Of a DNA stretch of 36,794 nt, positions 10,926-22,200 are shown piece after piece. Both the position numbers and the translations under genes were made by a program. Positions within the stretch are counted from its first letter, which is position 1. Each line of letters opens with the position of its first letter. The DNA is from Intoshia linei (taxonomy: Eukaryota > Orthonectida > Rhopaluridae): NCBI GenBank assembly GCA_001642005.1, contig LWCA01000247.1, positions 1-36,794 on the forward strand, given 5' to 3'. The notes below the pieces were generated by a model that saw only the letters and a program-made list of their open reading frames with translations, was not told the DNA's origin and did no database searches.

Positions 10926-11231
10926 TTAAAATTTGGCATCCCTTGTAAGGTGGTTTCTTTCTCTTATCGAGGAGGATTGATTCCACGTGCGGATCTCTCT
11001 CTTAATTGCTACATAAGAGTCTGCCGTTCCTGAACGTTTGAGACGAAGTCTTGCTCTATCGCCGATACTTAATTTGAGTAACGCTACTTTTTTCTCTTTG
11101 CTCATTTTCTCTTCCCTATCATTTGCAAGCGTGACAGTTAATTCAAATTTTTCTATCCAATCCTTTGGATTTTCTCTGAATTTTCCAAACTTATCAAATA
11201 ATTCTGGTAGTGGTTTCAATATATTGTTCAT
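10926..11231 (-). pseudogene. Retrotransposon gag N-terminal fragment
   Basis: A 101-codon minus-strand frame with LPELFDKFGKFRENPKDWIE, then KKVALLKLSIGDRARL. The layout (PxxWIEKFE, then K-ALLKLS-GDRA) is typical of LTR-retrotransposon gag (Ty3-like). No zinc knuckle, protease or reverse transcriptase follows and no LTR was seen, so this is an orphan piece between the two host genes. Confidence 0.6.
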
Positions 11232-11870
11232 TTTGAGAATTTATTTAAATTGAATTAAAATTGTAATAAAATTAAATGTAAAAACGATTTAGTAATTTTA
11301 ATTCAAAACGATAAAACAAATAATTAAATAATCTATGGATACCATCTATTATGAAAATATGTTTACTACAGCCATTATTATTTTTTTATATGTTTATTAT
11401 CTAAGGGAAAAGTTAAATATAAAATTTTAAAAATTAAAAAAATCTATATAATTAAAATAATATATAATTTTATTATCGCATTTATCTATAGAGATTGATT
11501 AATAAGTCGCTAATTAATTAAGTTCGTTATCAGAGGGGTGAACTGTAGTTAAATTATTTAAGTTAACAATACTAAATTTTAAGGTAAATAATAAAGTGAA
11601 ATATACAAATGGATTTTATTTAAAATGGTTGGTATGTATGAATTTTACACAAAAGGATTGATATGAATGGATTTTTTACAAATAAATTTCAAAATATTTT
11701 TACTCTGACAATCCATGAAATAAAGATATTGAACCACATGATAAAGTTTACAAAGTACTACAAATAAACTTAATAAATTTGATAAAATGTTTTTAGTATT
11801 TTTTATTGTACCTGATATCTAGTGAATACACCAATAAGTGCACCATTCAGTTAAATATCATATAACCCAG
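11232..11870. other. Intergenic AT-rich stretch
   Basis: I see no gene, repeat family or RNA here beyond simple A/T runs. An AATAAA lies at 11265-11270. Confidence 0.5.
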
Positions 11871-11871
11871 C

Positions 11872-12055
11872 GTTTCGCAAATGCCGGTTCGCGGACCAGT
11901 ACTGGTCCGTGAAAAATTTACTAAAACATAAAAGTCCATTTATTACGTTTTTTATAAAAATTTTTTTAATTTTGCTAGTAATATCGCTTTAGTGGTCCGC
12001 GATATATTTTATAATTTATTACCGATCCGCTCTGACAAAAGTTATGGAGATATAG
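11872..12055. repeat. hAT-like miniature element end
   Basis: Starts CAGCGTTTCGCAAATGCCGG, followed by an 18-bp perfect palindrome CGGACCAGTACTGGTCCG (11892-11909) and a TAGTGGTCCGCGATATA echo at about 11991-12007. CAG-GTTTC ends with a GGACCAxTxTGGTCC core are common in animal hAT-type mini-elements. The right border is not clear. Confidence 0.5.
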
Positions 12056-12164
12056 GTATTTACTTAAATATGTATTAAATTCAAGGTATATAGACCTAAT
12101 ATAATTCAACTTGACTATTTTGTAGTTCTGTAGTAATTCTGGACGCGTTTAAAAATCATTAAAA

Positions 12165-12480
12165 CGCGTCGTTAATATCAACCTCAGAAACGCACACATT
12201 TATGGTCAAAACCACAAATTACCCTTTTTTATCAATATTGAAAATGTCCTAAAATTTTATAAAACACTAGGTTGACTGTTATATACTACATACAAACAAC
12301 ACTTAACTTTGCTGAGGGCACATTTTTATTCTACCAAAAAAATAAATTCACGTTAAAATTTAACTTCAAAATCCTACTATTCACTATTATCACCTTTAAA
12401 GGAGTGGTTCCCAAACTTGTTTCAGGTGGAATTATCATATCACATTACTTTTTACTTTAAAGTGAATTATTCCCTCTTAA
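12165..12480. repeat. Palindrome-headed repeat, two copies head to head
   Basis: From 12269 (CTAGGTTGACTG, hairpin CTGTTATATAC-TAC-ATACAAACA) the sequence tracks the 5008 copy: TTTGCTGAGGGCACATTTT, AAATAAATTCACG, GGAGTGGTTCCCAAACTTG, ATCATATCACATTAC. Immediately to the left (12200-12266) lies the body motif AAAACCACAAATTACCC in reverse, so a second copy points the other way. Confidence 0.65.
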
Positions 12481-12519
12481 TTTTTTTTGTTTACATTTGC
12501 GTAAAGAAAGAAGAAACCA

Positions 12520-12970
12520 ATCTAAATTTTTTCTCTCATTTATTCGTTTAAAAGTCATTCTAAATTCATCAATTTTGGATGTATCTGCGGATAATTGTTC
12601 TCCTGACAGCTTTCTGAAAGAAATATAAAAACAATTTTTAAATTTTCGTATCCAATCCTAACTGCATTTAAAGGTACTAGCTGGATTCGTTTTTTCAATG
12701 TATTTTTTGCCATAATCTCGCAACATATATCATAATACTGGCCGATTTCCTTCTCTCCTTCTCAAAAAAAATCTGAAAACCTCTTCATACATCATTTGAT
12801 TTGATCGCAGTTTGAAAGTCTTGCGTTTTTTTAAATTTGTAGCAAGCTTGTTTTTCATCAATTTGTCTTATTGTCGATAAATTGATATAATTGATGATCT
12901 GATTTACCCATCTCACTTGCTTTTTTGTTAAAAATTTGACGTGCTTTCTTTAAATAATGCGCTAGATTTC
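12520..12970 (-). pseudogene. pogo/Tigger-type (CENPB-domain) transposase relic
   Basis: Minus-strand frame at about 12523-12710 reads TFKCS, stop, DWIRKFKNC, ISFRKLSGEQLSADTSK, IDEFRMTF, KNLDW. W-RKF followed by SFRKISGEKLSAD is the hallmark spacing of the CENPB helix-turn-helix of Tigger/pogo transposases. Upstream (12720-12880) are YEEVFRFFLRRREGNRPV-type residues of the same DNA-binding domain, broken by stops. The DDE catalytic part is missing. Confidence 0.7.
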
Positions 12971-13740
12971 CTTTATTGTTTTTATAAATTCATAATCGCA
13001 TTGGTTATTAGAATTAACGTAGAAATTTATTTTACAATTAGATATACTTATAATCGAATAACAAGACATAAAAAATAATAATAAAATGCTATAATGTTAC
13101 CAAATCAGATTGCAGAAAACTGAAAACGATTCTATTTGCACACTATGTAATCAATTAAAAAAATAGGTCTTAAAATTATAAATTCCGTCCTCATAAAAGC
13201 TAGCTGCTTTTTTTAGGAATCACATAATAGTAAATCTACTAAATAGATTCTAGTGAGTATACAACAGACAACAACTCATCAGAGCTAGATATTCATTTCG
13301 AAAATTAAAAAAAAAGCTATTGAATAATGAAAAGTGATAACACATAATAATAGTGTATCGGAAAAAAATTTACATGTGGACTTTCATTTTATTTACAGTT
13401 GATAAACATTTGCAAATATTGTGATTATATATTTTGATTAAATAATATGATAAAGCAACACGCTAAATATTGAAGGAAATGTATAATATTGAAATTACCT
13501 GGATATGCAAACATTAATAATTAATGAAAAAATTACCGTGTATTTATGGTCATTGTAAACAAACTACATTTGATTAAACTGTAATATGAAAGATACAAGC
13601 AACTCTCTAATTCAAAAATCCAATTCGTAATTTGTTTACAAATTTTTTATCATCAATGTAACAATTTAGAAAAATTAACAAAGTGTATCGATATTCGAAC
13701 AATATAGGTTTATTACTATACAAATAAATATTCTATCATA
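12971..13740. other. Unassigned AT-rich stretch
   Basis: No exon, repeat or RNA recognised. A short open piece after ATTCTAG at about 13251 could be an upstream exon of the doublecortin gene but has no recognisable domain and was not called. Confidence 0.4.
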
Positions 13741-13752
13741 TCCTTTATCACA

Positions 13753-14340
13753 TTGATTCTCAACCTTTTTCAGAGCATATAAAATTTCAACTATTTGCTT
13801 TTATTCGTGGTTCAAGCATTATAAATTAATTTTCACAAACATAAATTAAGTAAATGCAAAAAATTTTTCATTTTTTTCCATGGCCTTTGACTCAGAACTT
13901 TTAATCAATTTCTTCTGTCGCTGATTAAATTTTTTATCTATCAATGTGATCATCTTTCGATCATTTAAACCAGCCATTATCAAGGTGATAAATGTAGACC
14001 CCTTGGGGTCCACAGCACTTTTTTGGGGGCCATGAAAATTATATACATTTATTACATATTATAGACATTTTCAGTAACATAAAGTCGTTTTTAAAACATA
14101 AAGGCTCAGAAATACTAATATAAAACTTATTAAAAACTGTGTAAAAACTTATTGGGAAACCTCCATTGTTCTATTTTAGGATCAGCGGTTTTATTTAATT
14201 ATTTTATTAAAATTTATGACTTATTTAATTTTATTATGAATTCATTTAAAATTATTATTATTATTAATTTCTTTGGGGTTCACAGGTTTTTTGTAATATC
14301 ATCTAAAAGATCCACAGCAAAAAAGGGTTGAGAATTCCTG
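13753..14340. repeat. hAT-like non-autonomous element
   Basis: Left GATTCTCAACCTTTTT (13755-13770) is inverted at the right as AAAAAGGGTTGAGAATTC (about 14321-14337). Such CTCAACCTTTTT ends are typical of hAT mini-elements. A nested hairpin GACCCC-TT-GGGGTC-type (about 13997-14010) and GGTCCACAGCA / GATCCACAGCA motifs at 14007 and 14310 suggest two related units. No ORF. Confidence 0.65.
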
Positions 14341-14559
14341 ATTTAAACCACGGATATTTACATTAAGTGTTATTTAAAACAGTGACAAATTAATTAATGA
14401 AAATTAAACAAAAGATAAGCCTTGAATTATTCTAAGACATGTACATTATACAATGTACATTGGGGTCTTATGATGCCATTAATGTTAAAATACAAGTAAG
14501 AGGAATTGAGAGGTAGATAAGAACCTGGAAAATGAAAATTAGACTGCTTAAAAAAATTT

Positions 14560-14760
14560 TCGATACCATAAAGTAGCGTCATATAATTCCTAGCCAATAT
14601 TAAAATTAATAAAATTTAATACGTAAAATAGTAATTATATTCAAGAATATAATTTTTGAATCAATTTGGAAAAATTAAGCCCTATTATACAAAAATTTCT
14701 TCGAGACTCCAAAGATGGGTCTCGGATATGGTAGGTTCGATACTGTTGAGAGGCCTGACT
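14560..14760. repeat. GAACCTACC-family element, reverse copy
   Basis: Reads in reverse relative to the copy at 19140-19375: GCGTCATATAATTCCTAGCC, then TTAAGCCCTATTATAC, then GATGGGTCTCGGATATGGTA and GGTTCGATACTG at the end. It ends about 80 bp before the first recognised doublecortin exon. Confidence 0.6.
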
Positions 14761-14842
14761 GTATAAGTTTTTTAAATGACTACATTATTTTTAAACATTT
14801 TTTTAATATAGTGAATTATATATTTTATATTTGTTCATTTAG

Positions 14843-16290
14843 TCAACGAATCTCAAAATACACAATATATGAAAGAAGTTCAAAGATATGTCGTCATTGC
14901 CTATAGAAACGGTGAATATCAAGATGCATACCGAATAGCTGCTAAAACTGTCAATATTGTAAATATTATATTACGTTGAATTAATTATTAGTTTGACATG
15001 TCATTATGTAGTATGAAACGATAAAAGTGATCGCATCGCGATGAGTCGTGAAGAGAAATTTTGATAATTTAAACGGCGTCTAATATAAATGATTGTTGGT
15101 TGCTTTTTTATACATAAAAAAAGTTTTTAGGAAAAAAATTAAAATTAGTCTTTCCTAGGAACTTACTTCGGTTTTCCAAAATTTTTCAAATTTTTCATTG
15201 AACCATAAATTTATATTTTAACTACTCATTTCAAAAACAGCAACGCGTACATAATTTTAAAGTGGTAAAAGGGGCTAGAAGCTCAGGAATACTTTTTAAT
15301 AATAATAATTTTAACGCGGAAGGTTATTACAAGTTGGTCGTTACAAATAAACTATATGTTGCTAAGATACATTAACTTTCTCAATTATGATAATTTACTT
15401 ATTTTTGAGTCAGAGACGAACTTACCATGCAAGGTGCCCAGAAAATCAAATATGTACCCTTTAAAAATTCAAAAACAATGCTTAGTGCACTACGCATAAC
15501 AATAAAAGAAATAGATCCAACAACCTCTCAACGGCTTTAGACTCGACATTTTAAATTTTAATTTGAAACTAAAAATAACATGTATATGATATTCACATTT
15601 TTAAATTTTTTTTATATTCCAAATTTAAAATTCAAAGCTTTCGCTGAGCTACCCGAAGAGGCCTCGGTAAGAGATTTTGTGTAAATAAGTTTCAATTTTC
15701 ATAATGTGAAAAGTTTATATTATAAATAAATTTTTTTTTACCAAACATTATAAGGGAAGGCTTTTTTAAGATTTTGTTGGACCAATTAACCAAAACCCAT
15801 TGCTTGAAGGGAAATATTGAGATTATGGTTTTACCACCGTTAACAGGGAGGGTTTTTTAAGATTTTCCTAAACAAATCTTAAAGGAGATTTTCAGATCAA
15901 ACAAGTAAATATAAAAAATCTTTAACATATCTTTAATCTATATAAAATTTATTAAAAAATAATCTGAAAATTACTCTTCAAGGGTTAGGATAAAAAATAT
16001 AAAAAAACCTCTCATTGAGACTTATTTAACGTTTTCCAGGTACGATAAGCTTAATGTGGTTATTGTGTAACAATTGTGTAATGTTAAACGTAAATATAGC
16101 TATTGGACGAATGTACAAGAATACTAAAAACAAACAGTGCCGTAAGGCGTTTATTTTTTGAAGATGGATCCGAAATCAAAAGGCCTGAACAATTATATTA
16201 CGAATGTTGTGTATATGCTTCTACCGGGGAGAAATTTAAAAATTATGTAAACAGAAACAAAAAAACTAAATTTAAACCAACTCAAAATAC
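14843..16290 (+). CDS. DCDC1: DCDC1-like exons, first doublecortin domain
   Basis: Exon 14843-14958 reads VNESQNTQYM, then YVVIAYRNGEYQDAYRIAAK, the N-terminal strand pair of a doublecortin domain (ubiquitin-like fold that binds tubulin). Exon 16100-16290 continues LLDECTRILKTNSAVRRLFF, EDGSEIKRPEQL, VYASTGEKFKN, the classic second half, and ends AAT AC|GTTTTA. That weak donor is chosen because it restores phase with the next exon; the frame otherwise stops at 16295-16297. The intron 14959-16099 contains repeat debris only. Confidence 0.88.
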
Positions 16291-19200
16291 GTTTTAAAAA
16301 TTAAACAATAGATATTTGTAATTTTTTGTCTAGACATACAATTAAATGTACTGCATACAAAAACAGCACTAATGTTAATCCTGCTATAATAATATGTTCT
16401 TTTGAGGATATTGACGGAGTAATTAATATATTAGTATACATTATAATATAATATTTTAGTTTTTGCGTCTTTGCACTCAAAAGTTAAAGCTTAATAAACC
16501 GGCAAAATTTATTTATAACTGGGAAGGTATAAAGATGAAAAAACTGGAATCTAGTATTTATTACCGCCTCTATAAATTTCACGTTGTTGGAAAATTCTCT
16601 TTTATAGTTGGATGGTAGAACTTAATAATTGAGGAATCGGTTAAATTTTTGTAAAATAAGCGACTTATTTTTTAAAGTTGTCAATTTAAAAACAATAAAT
16701 TAAAACATTTTCAATATTTTAACTTTCATGATCAAGCATATGGAGAGGTGTTCAGTGGCTAAATATTATTATGCATCGATTGTAAAAAATTATTAGGTTT
16801 CCATTTTTTATTTTCGAGGGGTGTTCCATCATGATAAATTATACTTTGGAACTGAGATTTTAAACGGCATGTGAATATTTTTTATATAAATGTATTAATA
16901 TAAAAGTAACTTTATTAAATAATTATTATTATCATTATAATAATTATATTTAATACATATAATAATATATACAATAATAATTATTAAATATGTTGTATTA
17001 CACTAATTAACTATCTATTCATTAATAATATTAGTAAAACCCATGTTTACGCAAAATTTGGAAATAATTGAAATGGGACCAGTTTGGATATCTAGTGGTG
17101 AATATTTTAGTCCAAAGGGAAGTTGTACATATATAAGCCAGAAAATTTGCATTTTAGAGAAAGAAATTTTCAATTTAAAAGTTTATTTAATAGACGTAAT
17201 ATTTGATTATACATAAATAACATATATTTAAAACCTAAAATTTAATCACTTAGAGCACTTTTATCGCTTAATCGATAATGAAAATATACAGTATGGGCTA
17301 ATAGCGATGAATATTTTCAATAAATTATTTTTATATAATTTCACATGTTACCGGGACCCCATGTTTTAAATATATTAAAAAAAAATTAAATTTTTACCAA
17401 TAAAATGGTTTTTATAATTTTTTAAAGGGTGCTCTAACGTTTTGTCGGGGTATACACTGAAATGTATCAATAAGATTGATATATAATATTTCCTTATACA
17501 TACTGGTGCTTTTACAGACAAATATGAATTTTTCTTATGCATGGATTTTTTATCAACCAAACTTTAAACCACAAGTAGATAAAAATGAAAAAAAAATATT
17601 AGAAATCAATAAAATTAATTGATATTAAAATTGTATTGTTTATAGCTGGAAAAATTACAAAAACAATCTCAAAAATTGGATATAATTAAAAAAATAGATG
17701 TGGTAATATAAAAAAATGGATATTATTAACAACAAACAAACATGTAGGTGAAAATGCAAATTAAAAATAACAAAAATAATATCAAATTATACAGAAACAT
17801 GTTAACGTATGTTTTGCCACAAATGAAAGAGGAAGAGGTATTTTCGTTTTAAAGAGGGAAAAAGAATAGAATAAATTAAAATAGTATTTGTCAACTGAAT
17901 GCTCTTAAATATCTTAAGCAATCAGCGAAATTCAAATACATTGCAACATCAAAATTACATTAATAACAGTTTCACGGAAGTTATTTTTATGAAAGGGGAA
18001 TTAGTATAGTTCAATTGAATGACTAGGATTTTAAACTCTACCCATAGACATTATAATACATTCTGGCCTACCCTTGTGTTGTATCACGTTATTTTTTCGA
18101 TATTAATATTATGTATTTAAATTATTGGTACCCAATTAGGTCTTCAATAAGGTTTCGGAAAACATTACTACAATTTTTCCAATCAAAGACATTTCACATT
18201 TTAACAATTCTCACATGAACAACTAAAAAAAATAAAAATAATAATGGATTTTCCTTTAATTAATCCTTTAATTTTCCTTTAATTAACAAATCTATAGAAG
18301 ACTAATACAAAAAATATAAAATATTCAAACTTCCTCACCCACTCATTCATACTCATACTCATGTAGTTTTCATGTATTCTAGTTGAGAAATTTTATCCAT
18401 CATTTTATTTAATTTTAAAATAATAAAAATGAATTTAGAGGCTTGGAAATCATTATAAATTAAATTACATCAAAGAGTTTGACACACAGTATCCAATTGT
18501 AGGCATTAAAGGAAATATTTTATTGAAGGTAAAACATTATTTTAATTTACACAACATTCCAATTTCTTATTCATATGCTCATAATTGATTATTCGCTCAT
18601 AAACATTTTATTTCTTATGATTTTCAGTAAAAAAGTTGAATAAAAGATTGGTTGTTCTCCAGTTTCATTATATATTGATGGTACACTTTTTTATAAGAAA
18701 TTAAAAAGTTAGATAATTATTTAAAATTCTCTGAAATTTGTAACGTAATAAGTTTAATAACAGAAAAATATAAAACAAAATGTATCAATTATTCCACTTT
18801 AACTTTTTTATTTTCTGTAACCATAGCGAGTCGCTACAAAATTATACATAATTATATATATTGTAATTTAAATTTTGATAATTTATGAAATTAATATCAT
18901 CAAAAATTTCTGTAACTATTGATTTTTAAATTTAATTTAAATTTAAGTTTACTTTTTCACGATGAAAGATTTACATAATTATTATAAACAACCTAAATTA
19001 AACTTATAAATGAAAGAATGACAAAATTTAATTAACTTTGATAACTGGAAAATCTGGCAAATGGTGTCAAATAGTTAAAATATAAATTATAATAAAAACT
19101 AAAGACAATTTCATACGAACACGAACTTCGAACTGTGTTGCATGTAGTGCCGAACCTACCTTACCGAGACCCATCTTCGTGACTGCGTTTAAATGTTTGT

Positions 19201-22200
19201 ATTATAGGGCCTCCTTTTTCCAAATTGTATTAAAATGAAATGTCAAATCAAGAGCCTTTGGAGAGGTGGCTAGGACTATATGACATTACGCATTGTTTCC
19301 GATAAATTTTTAAGGGACTACTAATTATTTTAGGTTGACTTCCAGCTAGGTAGGTTCAGCTCTGGTTGCAGGAATCTAGTTATCACGGAATAATATTATT
19401 TTATTATTAAGATAAGTATATTTAGATATTTGAAGAAAACAATGACGATAATTACAAACGATTGTACATAAAAAAAGACAATATATTGAAAATTGCAAAA
19501 GGTTGCAAAAATAAAGCTGTATCTGCCGTAATTTTCCCATATAATTTTCATTTCAACTTTTGAATCTTGTTCATTATTACATTAATATTATTTTGAATAT
19601 TTATATTTATATTATTGGTAATATTATATTAATATATATACAAATTAGTTGATTGAACAATGTTGTGACCTGTATGGCGATATAAATCAGACAATCGATT
19701 TCAGAAAATGTAAAATATATAACGAATTTGGACAAAAAGTGAAATGTATTGATGAAATATCAAGAAATCAGTCACTATGGTTTTCAAAATCTGGAAAGCC
19801 AATAAAAAATAATCGTAATTTAATTAGCAAATTTATCATTATTATTTGCTTTAAACTTTTTATTTAGATTACTTTTTATCTTATAAACTGACATGCTACG
19901 AACTCATTTATATGAAATGTGAAAATAGGTTTTATTATCACATTACACGACATCGAGATAGTAAAAAGATTGATCCTAATATTTCTACGTTGACAGCGTA
20001 AATTTTTTTATTATAATTTATATAATATTCTTCTTTTTGGTTGTTTCCAAATATCTGTTCGTATGTTCATTTGGCCACAATAACATTACAAATAATTTCA
20101 TAACCGTTCAGACAATGTTATCGCCTTGCCTATGAATAATTTTTAATTCTAATAACATCATAATTAAACCAAATCTATTTACATGATGTTGATAATTTTA
20201 AAGTGATTCAGTGTAGTTTTGGTTCAGTGTACTTTTGGAATACGACAATTATTTTATACTTTATATTAATTAAAGTTTGAAAAACTGTTTTTGATAGTAA
20301 TTTTTATTCAAAAATACACATTATCTACCTAATACCTTTAGAAAAATCACAAAATTTTATATACATTTGACACCCTAATGGGCATCCCAGTTTACCAATT
20401 TAAAAGTTATCAAAATTCATTGAAAAACATAAATTAATGGATTCAGAAAACAGATAAACATTGTTAAAAATAATACATGTATAACATGCATTATAAACTT
20501 GTCTTAACTAATTCAAATTATTTATTATTTTAGACTCAATCTAGAAACATACTTGGATATGGCTAATAATTATGATAAAATTAAGATATCCAACCAAGAT
20601 TATGTTAAAAATATTAATATTTTATCGGATGCACCATTCAAATTAGTTTTAGTAAATGAGGTACATTACATTTAAGTTTAGATGTAAAGTAGAATCTCTT
20701 TAAGTCAATGCAATAAATTCGGGTAATTTGCATTGGAAATTGTACAGGCAATTTTTGCATAATAGTATACAGTAAATATATATAATATATATATATAATA
20801 TAATATATAATAATAAATATAATAGTAAATAACATGATAATGTAACAATAGAAACGTAGTTAAATTAAATGTTACTAAGATAAAGTGACCAGAAAAATAC
20901 GTACTATCATTATAGTTTATTTGGAATAAATTTTAAACCGAAAATTTTTATTCGTCATTATAGATAAATAGTTTTGGCTTTACATTTAACACCAAATAAA
21001 CTAAAATTGATAATACGTATTTTTTCTGGCCACTTTAATTAAGATATTACAATTTTAAATTTACAATAAAAATCTTAAAGAGTGATAAATTTTAATTAAT
21101 TAGGATTTGATTTTAAGAGGTTCAACTTTACAATTAAAACTACATAAATACTTCATAAATTAAAATATTTTTTCATCCATGATTTACTTATTTACGGTTA
21201 TTTATTTATACATTTATGTATATTAGAGTGTCACATTTTTTGGAAAATTTTAGAATTCGATGGGTAATTAGCACTAAAAATGTGTATTTTTAAAATAGAA
21301 AAACTAATTCGTAATCAAAAACATTTAACGATATCTATTCGAGTTGTGTTTGTAATTTTAAATATAACTGTATAAATATTATGAAGAAATTAATACTGAA
21401 CTTTATTTTTACGGAAATTGGTGTTTGAGCTTTTAAACGTGATACCGACTTTATAATATTGTTCTCCATGTTTAGTTATACAGTTTATTTTTTTAAATTT
21501 GTTTCTAGCTTAATTTTTTTGGATTTTATGGAATTCATATTATGCAAAAATTTAAAATTTAAACAATGTTAATTGACTATTTAACCAGAATTCGAGAAAT
21601 TAAATCGTTGCACACTTGTAGTGCTAATTTCCCTTGATTCTTTGATGGGTGTGACACCCTAATGTGTATAGTATGGTATAATTATAATTAATAAAATCAT
21701 GTAACGTTTTATATTTATATTGTTTGCAGTTAAAAATATTATTAGAGGGATAAAGATCTCTTTTACACTATAAAGCCAACAATTGATAGTTACGAAAGTA
21801 AAAATTTAAGAAAAGCCTTAAATAACATGGCTACTTGGAGCTTTGATAATGTATACATATTAATACATATTATACGTATAATAAAACATTGTACATTGTA
21901 CAGAGTACATGTATAGTAATCTATCTTATCTTATCTATAGTAAAAACACACTCCAAGTTTTTTAGTGGCACTTTTAAAAAACATTAAATTTTGTGAGACT
22001 GAAAAATTGTTGTTATCAAGTTTTTAAAATACGCATGTTCTTATTTAACGGATACATAATATATATTATTGTAATAAACATAATATTATATGACGGCCTA
22101 CACTTTTAAATTAATGTGCGAAATCTTTTTACTCCATCAGGATAACGTTTAGTAAAAGTTTGGCAACGACTCGATTGAATAATTATTCGATGAACCAAAA

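Larger units (their letters stand above)
20661..21745 (+). other. Intron with two miniature elements
   Basis: Contains a TA-rich microsatellite (20775-20825), a 157-bp foldback element (20881-21037) and a 438-bp TAGGGTGT-family element (21224-21661). Confidence 0.7.
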
